Assembly (NCBI RefSeq): GCF_900106995.1
Contig: NZ_FNOK01000042.1
Location: forward strand, 1 to 64,000
Length of the DNA: 64,000 nt
Source: Saccharopolyspora shandongensis
GTDB taxonomy: Bacteria > Actinomycetota > Actinomycetes > Mycobacteriales > Pseudonocardiaceae
Reading direction: 5' to 3'
Below, in pieces: positions 1 through 8,264 of the stretch; position 1 is the first letter of the stretch; every line of letters starts with the position of its first letter. Made by a program: the position numbers and the translations under genes. Under the pieces are notes generated by a model. That model was not told the origin of the DNA and did not search any database. It saw only the letters and a list, made by a program, of their open reading frames with translations.

Positions 1-690
1 TCCATGATGCCGCCCATCATCTGCGCTTCGAGCCCGAAACGGCTGGCCGCGTTCTGCGCCAAGCAGGGCTACTCCGGCAAGAAGCCCGCCGCCGTCCTGC
101 TGGCCCGGCTGCGCTCGGCGCCGGCCGGCACGACCGATCCCGACCTGTCCGAGGGTGCGCGCGTGGCAGTGCTGGCCCAGGTTGGCGTGATCACCGCGCT
201 CAACACCGCGATCAAGGACCTCGACCGCGCCATCGCCGAGAAGATCGACACCCACCCCGACGGGGAGATCTTCCGGTCCTTCCCCCGTGCAGGCACCGTC
301 AACGCCGCCCAGATCCTGGCCGAATGGGGCGACGCCCGCGAGGCGTTCGGCCACCCCGACGCCATCGCCGCGCTGGCCGGGATCACCCCGGTCACCAAGG
401 CATCCGGCAAACAACGCGGCGTGTCGTTCCGCTGGGCCTGCAACAAACGCCTGCGCCAGGCGATCACGACCTTCGCCGACAACAGCCGCCACGCCAGCCC
501 CTGGGCCGCCGGTATCTACAACCGGGCACGAGCCTCCGGCAAAGACCACCCCCACGCCACCCGCATCCTCGCCCGAGCCTGGATCCGCATCATGTGGCGC
601 TGCTGGCAGAACAGCACACCCTACGACCCCGCCCTGCACCGCGGCGCCCGACCGGACCGAACAACAGGTCGCGGCCTGATTTTGATCTAG
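1..690 (+). CDS. IS110-family transposase, C-terminal part (5' end outside window)
   Basis: The frame is open from the first base of the window and ends at a TGA at 690, giving about 229 residues. It carries the C-terminal transposase domain of the IS110/IS116/IS902 group: a helix-hairpin-like stretch (FPRAGTVNAAQILAEWGD), the GITPVTKASGKQRG segment and the RWACNKRLRQAITTFADNSR block that holds the family's conserved serine region. The N-terminal DEDD nuclease half must lie before base 1, so intactness cannot be judged. IS110 elements move by a site-specific-recombinase-like mechanism. The +1 neighbour downstream is an unrelated acetyltransferase on the other strand, so the element ends within about 100 bases of the stop. 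Confidence 0.9.
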   Translation, partial: SMMPPIICASSPKRLAAFCAKQGYSGKKPAAVLLARLRSAPAGTTDPDLSEGARVAVLAQVGVITALNTAIKDLDRAIAEKIDTHPDGEIFRSFPRAGTVNAAQILAEWGDAREAFGHPDAIAALAGITPVTKASGKQRGVSFRWACNKRLRQAITTFADNSRHASPWAAGIYNRARASGKDHPHATRILARAWIRIMWRCWQNSTPYDPALHRGARPDRTTGRGLILI

Positions 691-691
691 A

Positions 692-711
692 GGTTGACAC
701 AGGGGGTGTCA
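692..711. repeat. short inverted repeat just past the IS110 stop
   Basis: TGACAC (695-700) and GTGTCA (706-711) flank a 5-base spacer, beginning a few bases after the transposase stop. Position and form suit the right end of the IS110 element, but IS110 elements lack long terminal inverted repeats and the left end is outside the window, so the exact boundary is inferred. Confidence 0.4.
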
Positions 712-852
712 TCGGCGATCCCCTCCGCCGGGCACCCCGTTGGGCCCGGCAACCGAACGAGAGCCGAGCAGACGGCGCAACGCCGTTCGGCCAGCGGAAC
801 TGTAACGACGATCATTGTCGAGGTCAAAGCCGCTGGAAGGATGCACCTGCCA

Positions 853-898
853 CCCGTGCGTACTTCGTGCTGCTATGGCAACACGAAGTACGCACGGG
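853..898 (-). terminator. 17-bp perfect stem-loop, probable terminator of the GNAT gene
   Basis: Bases 853-869 and 882-898 are perfect reverse complements (CCCGTGCGTACTTCGTG) separated by 12 bases. The hairpin starts four bases beyond the stop of the minus-strand acetyltransferase gene (stop at 903-905). No clear U run follows, which is usual for actinobacterial terminators. Confidence 0.65.
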
Positions 899-902
899 TC
901 GG

Positions 903-1586
903 TCAGGCGTCCGGAACCCGCACGGCGGAGAAGTACAGCCGGTACCGGAGCCGGAAGCCCATCGATTCGTAGAGCCGGATGGCGCCTGTGTTGGACGCGA
1001 CCGTGTGCAGCAACGGCTTCTCGCCCCGGGCCCGGATGCCGGCGACGACGGCCCGCATGAGCCGGGTGGCCAGGCCCTGCCCGCGGAACGCCGGATCGGT
1101 GCAGACGGCGCTGATCTCCGTCCAGCCGGGCGGGTGCAGCCGCTCACCGGCCATCGCGACGAGCTCGCCACCGCGCCGGAACCCCAGGTACGTGCCGAGT
1201 TCGACGACGCGCGGCAGGAACGGCCCGGGCTGGGTGCGCTTGACGAGGTCGAGCATCTCCGGCACGTCCGCCGCGGTGAGCCGCACCGCCTCGTCGTCCT
1301 CGGCCCCGACGACGCCGTCGTCGACCAGCTGCACGCCGGGGAGCCGCTCCACGACCTCCCAGCCGGGAGGTGGCGTTCGCGCCCGCCCGGAGAAGGCGAC
1401 CACCGCGCCCGGCCCGGCAAGCGCCGCGACATCCCGCCAGCCGTCATCGCCGAACTCGTCCGGAATGGCAAGGAACGGCGCCATGTCGACGGGGTAGCGC
1501 AGCACCTGCCCGTGCTTCTCGGCGAAACCGGCGTGCGGGCCGGTGAGCGAAGCCCACGCGGGATTGTCCAGCGGCGACGTGGTCAT
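903..1586 (-). CDS. GNAT family N-acetyltransferase
   Basis: This 227-residue protein has its GNAT fold in the C-terminal half. The acetyl-CoA pyrophosphate loop is visible as VCTDPAFRGQGLATRLM (RGQGLA fits R/QxxGxG/A), followed by the LLHTVASNTGAIRLYESMGF segment where GNATs place the alpha-4/beta-7 elements. The N-terminal ~100 residues look like a degenerate GNAT-like half, as in FR47-type two-domain enzymes. The ATG at 1586 was chosen because GGAAGGAG lies just upstream; the frame stays open further but without a ribosome site. It is a single gene between an IS element and a divergent VOC gene. The acceptor substrate cannot be told from sequence. Confidence 0.85.
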   Translation of the reverse strand: MTTSPLDNPAWASLTGPHAGFAEKHGQVLRYPVDMAPFLAIPDEFGDDGWRDVAALAGPGAVVAFSGRARTPPPGWEVVERLPGVQLVDDGVVGAEDDEAVRLTAADVPEMLDLVKRTQPGPFLPRVVELGTYLGFRRGGELVAMAGERLHPPGWTEISAVCTDPAFRGQGLATRLMRAVVAGIRARGEKPLLHTVASNTGAIRLYESMGFRLRYRLYFSAVRVPDA

Positions 1587-1843
1587 CGACCACTCCTTCC
1601 GGCGAAGTGTTCGGTGCCGCCCCATTTTCGCGCAGCGGCGCGTGGTTCGAGCATCCCCGGTCCTGCCGTACCAACACGTGAGAACCCAGCTGCGGGACGG
1701 ATGCGGATGATCGGCCCGCACCTGGCTGTGACCCGGGGCAAGTGCGCTTGACGCGCCGGAAGCCGTCGTGATCTGATCCGGTCAGCGTCGCGTGTCGGTG
1801 GCAGGCTGTGCCAGGCATGGAGGCGCGGGTTCGAAGGGTCTTC

Positions 1844-2230
1844 ATGACCACTCTTTTCAATCACACGATCGTCGCCGCGCGCGACAAGCAGGAATCGGCG
1901 TCCTTCTTCACGGAGATGTTCGACCTCCCGCCGGCGGAACCGGGCGGCCCCTTCCTCACGGTCCACCTGGACGCCGGAGTGACGCTCCAGTTCGCGGAGC
2001 CGGGCATCGAATTCCCGCCGCAGCACTACGCATTCCTCGTCACCGAGGAAGATTTCGACGGCATCTACGCCAGGATCCAGGCGGCGTCCCTCGACCACTG
2101 GGCGGACCCGCAGGGGAAGATCCCGCGGCAGTACAACACGAACCACGGCGGCCGCGGCGTCTACTTCTGCGACCCGTCGGGCCACTACCTGGAGGCGATC
2201 ACCCAACCGTACGGCGCGGATCTGGACTGA
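1844..2230 (+). CDS. VOC (glyoxalase/bleomycin-resistance) family protein
   Basis: A 128-residue protein of the usual single-VOC length. It opens with the typical LFNHTIVAARDKQESASFFTEMF first beta-alpha-beta unit and closes with the GRGVYFCDPSGHYLEAIT motif, in which the final Glu and earlier His are the usual metal ligands. The ATG at 1844 follows AAGGG at a reasonable distance. It stands alone, divergent from the GNAT gene. VOC members include dioxygenases, isomerases and drug-sequestering proteins; nothing here picks between them. Confidence 0.85.
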   Translation: MTTLFNHTIVAARDKQESASFFTEMFDLPPAEPGGPFLTVHLDAGVTLQFAEPGIEFPPQHYAFLVTEEDFDGIYARIQAASLDHWADPQGKIPRQYNTNHGGRGVYFCDPSGHYLEAITQPYGADLD

Positions 2231-2330
2231 TCTAAGTGGACGGTCGGATGCGGCCCGTGCGATCCTCACGCCGGGCGGGCCGCGCGGCTGGTAGCGTCGG
2301 GTGAGCTCCGGCCGAAGGGACTGGTTCGCG

Positions 2331-2621
2331 ATGACCGCCGAGCATCCCGAGGTTCCGCCTGACGGGGAACGCGATCACAGCCTGCTGATCAGCGAGGAGC
2401 GGCAGCGGGATCTGCTCTCCCAGCTCGTCGAGATCGAGCACGAGGTCCGCCGGGTCACCCTCGACGCGGCCGGGAACGGCCCGGCCAACCGCGCCGCCGC
2501 CGAAGCCCACCTCGCCGAGTTCACCGAGCTGACGAAGCGGGCCTGCCGGGCCGTCCGCAACGCGGTCACCGTCGAAGAGCGGATCGCCCACCTCGACTTC
2601 GACGTCGACGAACGGCCCTGA
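2331..2621 (+). CDS. small hypothetical protein, helical, charged
   Basis: A 96-residue, mainly alpha-helical, acidic protein with no signal peptide or membrane segment. Its centre (QRDLLSQLVEIEHEVRRVTLDAAG) looks like a coiled-coil or small helical bundle. I do not recognise the family. The ATG at 2331 is preferred over an upstream in-frame GTG at 2301 because GAAGGGA precedes it by about ten bases. Codon use (G/C third positions) is like that of its neighbours, which supports a real gene. Confidence 0.6.
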   Translation: MTAEHPEVPPDGERDHSLLISEERQRDLLSQLVEIEHEVRRVTLDAAGNGPANRAAAEAHLAEFTELTKRACRAVRNAVTVEERIAHLDFDVDERP

Positions 2622-2716
2622 AGCACCGGAACGAACCCGGCCGTTGCGCCGGGACTGTCGGCGCCGGGTGCTAGAACCCGTCGGAAACGATCACCGATCT
2701 GAACGGGCGCATTCCC

Positions 2717-4312
2717 ATGGGACGTCATCGGCGGGAAGCCGACACCAACGAACTGCTCAGCGGCATGGCCGCTCGTGTCGCGGAGAACGCTCCCGAGGGA
2801 TGGCGGCGCGCGTGGGCGAGCGTTCACCGGTCCAGGAGCGGGGCCCGCAGCAGTGTCATGCAGTACGAGCTGGCCGACGGTGAGCTCCGCGACGGTGGCG
2901 TGGATCTGTTCAAGGAAGCGGGAGCCCTGTTCTTCGCGACCGAGCCGTGGCCGGAACACCTGACCGTTGAGCTGGCCGTCGAGCCTTCGGGCGAGCTCGG
3001 GGCGATCACCAGCCGGTCGCTGATCCGCACGCAGTGCCAACCGGATCGCCTGCTGCTCGTGCTCAAGCCGGATGCCCTGCCCGCCGAGCCGGGAGACGAG
3101 CAGGAGGGCCCTGCGGATCCGACGTTCGCGGGTGATCCGGACGAGGCCGTGCGGCTGCTCCGGGAGTACCTCCGGCTGCGCGCGGAGATCTTCGAAGAGG
3201 AGGAGGAAGAGGAACTGCCTCCTCCGCTGGACGAAGCGACGCGCGCCGAGCTCATGGCGAGCCTGGACGTCGCGCTGCCTCCCGATCTGGTCGCCTTGTA
3301 CGGCGTGGCCAACGGCGACGACGGCGAGGACTTCAACATCTTCGACACGCACTCGTGGATCGACCTGGAATTCGCGGCCGAACACCCCCACCACCGACAC
3401 GACGGTGACTGGACCGACGACCCGCTGACGGGTGCGGTCTTCGAGGCGACGCCGCCGGGGAAGGTGCGGCGGTCGATGAGCCGCGACGGGTGGATCGTGA
3501 TCGGGGTCAACGAGGACGGGGACTTCCTCGCCGTCGACATGGACCCGGGCCCCGCGGGCCGCCCGGGACAGGTGATCATCATCGGCGGCGAGTACGAAGG
3601 AGCTCCCGTCTACGTCGCCGACTCGGTGACGACGCTGCTGCGCCGCCAGGTGGAGGCGCTCGAACGCGGCGACTACGAGTTCGACCACGGCCGCCTGTTC
3701 GTCGACGCCGACACCCCGCGCACGGTGATGCACCTGGAGTCGCGCTGGTGGGATGCCGACGACCACGGCGGTGCCCTGACCGGAATGCCTGGGGAAGTCC
3801 AACGCGTCACAGCCTGGAAGGCCGACGGGATCGACCTGGAGCCGGCGCGCCACGCGCCCCTCCTGCGGGACGTGGTGCTGCGCGGCCAGGGCGCACTCGA
3901 CCTGAGCCCGCTCCGCGACGCGCCCCTGGAGAGCCTGACCCTGGAATTCGGCTCGATCGACCCGACTCCGCTGACTGGCCACCCGACGCTGCGCAACCTG
4001 ACGCTCCGCTCGCAGAGCCCGGTGGAAGTCGCCGTGCTACCAACCCTTCCGCGACTCCAGGGCCTCGACCTCTCCCGCGCCGAGGTAACCGACATGGCGC
4101 CGGTCGTGAAGCTGGAAGGACTGCTGTTCCTCGCCCTGACCTACGAGCAGTGGGTGCGGCTCTGGGAACTCGGCGCGGCGCTGCCGTCGCTCGCAGCGGT
4201 CGCGCTGGGCGGAAACCCCACGCCGAACCAGATCAACGAGTGGACGGAGCACTTCACGGGAACGCTCCCAGGCCACGAAAAGCACACCGGCCGCTACGAA
4301 ATGCGACCGTGA
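2717..4312 (+). CDS. SUKH (SMI1/KNR4)-like protein with C-terminal leucine-rich repeats
   Basis: The 531-residue protein has three parts. Residues 1-140 are an uncharacterised N-terminal region (starting MGRHRREADTNELLSGMAAR). Residues about 165-310 resemble a SUKH/SMI1 domain: LDVALPPDLVALYGVANGDDG is the usual opening, and GWIVIGVNEDGDFLAVDMD with GQVIIIGGEYEGAPVYVADS matches the core strands. From about 370 to 500 come leucine-rich-repeat-like units (LRDVVLRGQGALDLSPLRDAPLESLTLEF). A run of glutamates (residues ~159-165) marks an acidic linker. SUKH proteins commonly act as immunity proteins against secreted nuclease toxins, but also as general cytoplasmic scaffolds. No toxin gene lies beside it. 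Confidence 0.75.
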   Translation: MGRHRREADTNELLSGMAARVAENAPEGWRRAWASVHRSRSGARSSVMQYELADGELRDGGVDLFKEAGALFFATEPWPEHLTVELAVEPSGELGAITSRSLIRTQCQPDRLLLVLKPDALPAEPGDEQEGPADPTFAGDPDEAVRLLREYLRLRAEIFEEEEEEELPPPLDEATRAELMASLDVALPPDLVALYGVANGDDGEDFNIFDTHSWIDLEFAAEHPHHRHDGDWTDDPLTGAVFEATPPGKVRRSMSRDGWIVIGVNEDGDFLAVDMDPGPAGRPGQVIIIGGEYEGAPVYVADSVTTLLRRQVEALERGDYEFDHGRLFVDADTPRTVMHLESRWWDADDHGGALTGMPGEVQRVTAWKADGIDLEPARHAPLLRDVVLRGQGALDLSPLRDAPLESLTLEFGSIDPTPLTGHPTLRNLTLRSQSPVEVAVLPTLPRLQGLDLSRAEVTDMAPVVKLEGLLFLALTYEQWVRLWELGAALPSLAAVALGGNPTPNQINEWTEHFTGTLPGHEKHTGRYEMRP

Positions 4313-4378
4313 CCGGCCGGAGAACGACGTGAAGGCGAGCCACGCCTGGCCGGTCCATCAGGCCGGGCGCAGCACGCA

Positions 4379-4573
4379 TCAGTCGCTGAACCTGTCGGCC
4401 TTGATCGCTTCTAAGAAGCTGGCGAAGTGCGCTGGCGTCACGACGAGCGTGCCGTACGCCCGGTCCTTGGTGTCGCGGATTCCGATGGCGCCAGGTGCGA
4501 CGCCGACCTCGACGCACTGGTTGCCCCCACCGCTGTAGCTCGACTTGCGCCATGCGGCGCGAGAGAGATGCAT
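4379..4573 (-). CDS. DUF397 domain protein
   Basis: A complete 64-residue DUF397 protein: it starts MHLSRAAWRKSSYSGGGNQCVEVG and ends with the FLEAIKADRF tail, both family hallmarks. The ATG at 4573 follows AGGGCGAGG. In actinobacteria DUF397 genes normally sit next to an XRE-type DNA-binding gene and act with it in developmental or antibiotic control. Here the regulator is missing and a second, damaged DUF397 copy lies upstream, so the locus looks eroded. Confidence 0.85.
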   Translation of the reverse strand: MHLSRAAWRKSSYSGGGNQCVEVGVAPGAIGIRDTKDRAYGTLVVTPAHFASFLEAIKADRFSD

Positions 4574-4705
4574 AGCCTCGCCCTTCACTCGGGTACGAGC
4601 TTCGAGATCATGCGAGCGCTGTCCCGTTCGCTCAGCGATCGCTCCTGAAGCTCGCCGAAGAGACGGTGCCCGCTCGGCCCCAGGCCTGGGCAGGCGCCGC
4701 ATCCG

Positions 4706-4875
4706 TCAGCTGCTGAACCTGTCGGCTTTGATCGCGTCGAGGAACACTGCCCACTGGTCGGCCGTAGCGGTTAAGTACCCAGCAGAGCGGTTCTTCGTGT
4801 CCCGGACACCAGCTCCACCCGCAACGCGTCCGACCTCGACGCACTGCTGGGCCCCACCGCTGTAGCTCGACTCGC
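4706..4875 (-). pseudogene. DUF397 gene, 5' end replaced by an IS remnant
   Basis: The conserved body (ESSYSGGAQQCVEVGRVAGG to FLDAIKADRFSS) is intact and very similar to the neighbouring DUF397 protein, but the usual start and WRK of WRKSSYSGG are gone. At about 4873 the reading changes into sequence of a transposase N-terminus. The gene therefore lost its start and promoter by insertion followed by deletion. A fused reading frame continues to 4933 but is unlikely to be made. Confidence 0.75.
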
Positions 4876-5140
4876 GCGGGAGATGTTGTTGTCGCGGGCG
4901 AGTGCGGGGATGGCGGTGCGATCGCGGAACCACCGCAGCCCCATCACCGCCTGCTTCAACGGCGACAACGCCCGCCGCCCGAGCGGGGTCCCACGACGTC
5001 GGCGTTCCTCGGTCAGCAGCCTGCCGAGGTCGTGGGCGAGTTCGTCTGCGACATCAAGCGTGGCACGATAAGTGATCACGTGGGGTCCTGGCCTTACAGA
5101 AGACGATCTTGTGGTGAGACCTCTTCTACCAGGACCCCAC
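4873..5140 (-). mobile_element. IS5-like transposase remnant with element end
   Basis: Reading on the minus strand from a GTG at 5079, VITYRATLDVADELAHDLGR and LKQAVMGLRWFRDRTAIPAL match the N-terminal helix-turn-helix part of DDE transposases of the IS5 supergroup; the frame leaves the family after about 69 residues, where the DUF397 remnant begins. Upstream of the start, GTGGGGTCCTGG (5080-5091) and CCAGGACCCCAC (5129-5140) form a perfect 12-bp inverted repeat that probably belongs to the element's end. The DDE catalytic part is wholly deleted. Confidence 0.75.
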
Positions 5141-5308
5141 GCCCACACCTCTCAAGAACCCCAGCCCCATCCCACTGAGATCACCTCAATGAAATTCTGA
5201 AGTCCGAGTGGCGAGACCATCGTTCGATGGCTGCCGGATCGTAGCTGCTCCATGGTGGAGCGATTACAAGATCGGAAAGAATCTCGCCTCAGCTGAAAGG
5301 ATCAGGTG

Positions 5309-5488
5309 ATGGTGTTCGGTTCCTGGATTTCCTTGTGCTGCTTGGTGGTTCTTTCGGCGTCATGGGGCTCGGTCTGGGTCCGCGCGCAGCGGCCTCAGCA
5401 TGCGGGAGCTGGGGAAGGTGTGACCACGGTGTGGCAGTTGAAGGCACAGATCGAGGCGGAGAACGCGCAGCGGGAACGAGTCGGGTGA
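5309..5488 (+). CDS. small single-pass membrane protein (putative)
   Basis: A 59-residue frame starting at the ATG at 5309 (a GTG directly precedes it) with GAAAGGA eight bases upstream. Residues 2-24 (VFGSWISLCCLVVLSASWGS) are a likely membrane helix; the rest is a short soluble tail ending in a helix (VWQLKAQIEAENAQRERVG). The good ribosome site and the plausible N-in helix plus amphipathic tail support it, but it has no family I recognise and no linked partner. Confidence 0.45.
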   Translation: MVFGSWISLCCLVVLSASWGSVWVRAQRPQHAGAGEGVTTVWQLKAQIEAENAQRERVG

Positions 5489-5940
5489 CATCGGCTCCGC
5501 GAGCCTGCCTCGGAGTCCATATCGGACAGTCAAGCCGCCGGCGAGCGCGGTGAAGCCTGGTCGGCGCCACCGCTGGAGTTGCAGCGGCGCGTCCTGGAAG
5601 GCCTCCGGCGCATCTGAGACCCGGCTCGACGCCGTGCGCCCCTCCCCGATTCGGCGTCGAGCCTGCGGGCCGGGAGGTGCTCTGCCCCCGAAGCACCTCC
5701 CGGCCACCCCGAAACACGCCCCGTTCGGGCCTGCCTCTCGATGGCGGCGCGCAGAGCCGCCGTGAACCACGCGAACACCGATGTCAGGCTCGGCGGAACC
5801 GGCGATCCATTGATGATCGACAGGAGTTGCCCAGCCAGGCGGTCACGGCGTCGTGCAGTGGGCCATCCAGCCCTGTGCTGTGAGGTGAACGGGCCGTTCG
5901 CTCCGGTAGGCGGGACGAACGGCCCGTTCACCTCGGCCCC
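5489..5940. other. 452-base gap, no convincing gene
   Basis: Frames here are arginine- and proline-rich shadows with no ribosome sites. The only structure I see is the long GAACGGCCCGTTC-type hairpin at 5882-5934, just beyond the 3' end of the minus-strand membrane-protein gene. Confidence 0.6.
5882..5934. terminator. 19-bp perfect hairpin of the GAACGG(C/G)CCGTTC repeat family
   Basis: Arms 5882-5900 and 5916-5934 (GAGGTGAACGGGCCGTTCG) pair perfectly around a 15-base loop. It lies directly after the stop of the four-gene minus-strand run, so it can end that transcript. A close relative is at 27172-27220. Confidence 0.7.
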
Positions 5941-6267
5941 CTAGAGCGGCCGTGGTGCGTCGAACTTCTGGCGGACTTCCTCGGCCACGCCGGGATTCCC
6001 GGCGGCTTCGATCAGCTTCGCGAAGCGGTGGGCCGTCAGGGCGCGCACCGGGTTGTCCCCGTACAGGCCGATCCTGTCCAGGACCACGCCGACGTGGTCG
6101 CTGGTGGTCCTGTTCCCGTGCATGAGCTTCTGGTAGACCCCGTACAGAGTCGCGCCGAACAGCGGCACCGTGACCCACGCCGGCCATCCCAGCAGCAGCC
6201 CCAGCAGGAGCGGGACGGCGGCCGCCAGCGTCATGCCGCCGTACAGGATCCGGTTTTCCTTGCTCAT
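5941..6267 (-). CDS. small two-helix membrane protein, last gene of the TIR/NTPase run
   Basis: A 108-residue protein. Residues about 10-28 (GGMTLAAAVPLLLGLLLGW) and 30-45 are two closely spaced membrane helices; the C-terminal 60 residues (VVLDRIGLYGDNPVRALTAHRFAKLIEAAGNPG) are soluble and helical. Its ATG overlaps the NTPase stop by four bases (ATGA), so the two are translationally coupled. I do not know the family. Position at the end of a TIR/NTPase operon would suit a membrane effector, anchor or regulator; that role is inference from context. Confidence 0.75.
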   Translation of the reverse strand: MSKENRILYGGMTLAAAVPLLLGLLLGWPAWVTVPLFGATLYGVYQKLMHGNRTTSDHVGVVLDRIGLYGDNPVRALTAHRFAKLIEAAGNPGVAEEVRQKFDAPRPL

Positions 6268-8264
6268 CGAACGGCCTCCTCGGGCACGTGGTCGAACGTG
6301 TAGTCGGTGGAGTGCAGGCCCTGCGCCATGTCGATCAGCTGGGACAACCGGACGAAGACATCGGCGCGGCCGCTCGCGGTCCGGCTCCAATCGCGCGCGA
6401 GGACGTGCAACGAACCGAGCAGGTGGAGGTGCTGGCTCGCCGCGTCCACCAGGATGCCGAGCAGCAGGTCGTGCGGCGTGGTCCGGCCGGCGGCGTCGAA
6501 CCAGTGGCAGACGCGCTGCACGACGAGGTCCGGGCGGGCGAGCATGGTCTCGCGCCAGCAGGAACCCAGTTGGGGACGGATCGTGTGGTCTGCCGCGAGC
6601 GGCTGCGAACGCATGCTGGGGTCGGCCAGCCGCAGCGGATCCGCGATGGCGAGAAACAGGAAGTGGTCGACGGGCCAATGCTGTTGCTGATTCGCCAGGG
6701 CCGTCGTGAGCCTGTCGAGCAGCAGCCGCAGCAGTATCGGATCGCGCGAGGTCAGCTCGACGAGCGCCTGGTACGCAGTCGGGTTGCCAGTGCCGTTTTC
6801 GCGGCGGGCCCGGTGGTGCAGCCGGACCAGAGCTTGTTCCGGGTAGGTCGGTGCGATCACCTCGGTGCACACGTCCACCAGGATCTGCCCGACGTCATGG
6901 GGGAGGTCGTTGTTACGCGACCACTCGTACACCAGGCGCCGGAAGAAGTAACCGTGGCGCTCGTTCCTCAGGCCCGTCAGGAGAGCTAGCACCCCGTAGT
7001 CACGCAGTGGGTTCGACGCTCCGTTCCGCCTGGGAAAGACCCACCGGTCGATCAGCCATTTCACGTGCCCCGGCGAGTTGGTGCGCAACGCCTGGACCAC
7101 GAACCGGTCCACCAGGTTCTCCCGGTCCCGCCGGGTGAACTGCTCGATGCGGATGATGTCGTCCACCCACCGGCAGAACGGCTCCCGGAGATCCGGGTAG
7201 TTGTCCCAGAAGTGCTCGCGCAGCGCCCGGTCGTAGCTGCGTAAGCTGAACTCGATCCGGTTGTTCGGCGCGACGTCGATGCTCAGGTCGCTGAGCTGGG
7301 TTCGGTAGCCCTCCTGCTCCATCCGGGGCTCCTCGCGCCCGTCGAGGCTCAACGCGCTCACCAGGCGGTGGGAGGCGAAGAACACTGCGTCGCTCGACGC
7401 TCCGCGGCACATCGCAGCGGCGAGCAGCACCGTGCGTTGCCGCCCGCCGGGCACCTTGCTGAGCTGCTGCGCCACCTCGTTGCTGCGGTCGATCCGGGCG
7501 GAAACCGCTTCGCTGAGCCATGTCGAGACGTCGCCGCCGCGGTTCGTGTCCCGGGCGAGCACGACCAGCTGCGCGAGGTTGGCGATCTCCGACATCGGTG
7601 CGGACAGGCTGCGTGCGAGTTCTTCCGAGGCCAGTTGCCGGTCGGAGGGGAAGATCGACTCCTGTTCCAGATGCCATCGAAGCACCGAGGCACCGCGCGG
7701 CCGGTCGATCCTGGCCTCGAACTGCGCCAGGTCCGAATCCAGTTGGTGCTTGCGGGAATCGGGCACGACGACGGCGATGTAGCCGTTGCACTGTTGGAGG
7801 ATCGTGCGGAACGAGAGGAGATCTCGTTGCCGGGCGTGGAACACGTCCTCGCCGGTTTCCGAGAGGTCGAGTACGAACAGGTGGCCCGGCTGGACCTTCA
7901 ACTTGTCCAGGCCCGGGTTCTGCGTGCGCGCCTCGTCGTCGAGCACGGTGACGGGGGTGTGGTCGTCGGAGAGCTCGTTCAGGAGCATCTTCGCCGCCGT
8001 GCGCCGACCGCTTCCCGGCGGCCCGGTGAGCACGACGGTGCGGGACTGCCGCAACATGTCCCGCGCAGCGCCGAAGTTCTGCGGCGGCTCGAACCGGCTC
8101 TTGAGCCAATGCAGGTCGCCCTTCAGCGTCAGTCGCGGCCCGCGAGCCTGCTGTTGGACGCTCTCGTGGATCGTGTAATAGACGGGGTTGACGTTCAGGT
8201 CGCCGGAACCGGTGTGGATCTGGCTGTCCTGCGTTTCGTGGAATTCGTTGCTGGTTTCGGTCAC
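6264..8264 (-). CDS. STAND/NLR-like P-loop NTPase with N-terminal amyloid-like motif
   Basis: A 666-residue protein. Residues 8-25 (FHETQDSQIHTGSGDLNV) form a short motif shared with the C-terminus of the TIR protein encoded just upstream. A P-loop follows at 81-89 (GPPGSGRRT, with Arg where Lys is usual), then a Walker-B-like LFVLDLSE near 123-130. The region 130-340 fits a winged-helix/NTPase lid and the rest (340-666) is helical and repeat-like, suited to sensing. The GTG start at 8264 overlaps the TIR stop (GTGA), with GAGGTGAAG upstream. The layout (short motif, NTPase, helical sensor, partner TIR) is that of prokaryotic NLR-like defence proteins. The altered Walker lysine leaves nucleotide hydrolysis in doubt. 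Confidence 0.75.
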   Translation of the reverse strand: MTETSNEFHETQDSQIHTGSGDLNVNPVYYTIHESVQQQARGPRLTLKGDLHWLKSRFEPPQNFGAARDMLRQSRTVVLTGPPGSGRRTAAKMLLNELSDDHTPVTVLDDEARTQNPGLDKLKVQPGHLFVLDLSETGEDVFHARQRDLLSFRTILQQCNGYIAVVVPDSRKHQLDSDLAQFEARIDRPRGASVLRWHLEQESIFPSDRQLASEELARSLSAPMSEIANLAQLVVLARDTNRGGDVSTWLSEAVSARIDRSNEVAQQLSKVPGGRQRTVLLAAAMCRGASSDAVFFASHRLVSALSLDGREEPRMEQEGYRTQLSDLSIDVAPNNRIEFSLRSYDRALREHFWDNYPDLREPFCRWVDDIIRIEQFTRRDRENLVDRFVVQALRTNSPGHVKWLIDRWVFPRRNGASNPLRDYGVLALLTGLRNERHGYFFRRLVYEWSRNNDLPHDVGQILVDVCTEVIAPTYPEQALVRLHHRARRENGTGNPTAYQALVELTSRDPILLRLLLDRLTTALANQQQHWPVDHFLFLAIADPLRLADPSMRSQPLAADHTIRPQLGSCWRETMLARPDLVVQRVCHWFDAAGRTTPHDLLLGILVDAASQHLHLLGSLHVLARDWSRTASGRADVFVRLSQLIDMAQGLHSTDYTFDHVPEEAVR

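Noticed and set aside
853-898. tRNA or small RNA in the 17-bp stem-loop region
   Set aside because: A single long hairpin directly after a gene stop is better explained as a terminator; no cloverleaf is possible.
324-1751. Very long arginine/proline-rich frame spanning the IS110 and GNAT genes
   Set aside because: It is a shadow in another frame; composition is unlike protein and it crosses a perfect 17-bp hairpin and two real genes.
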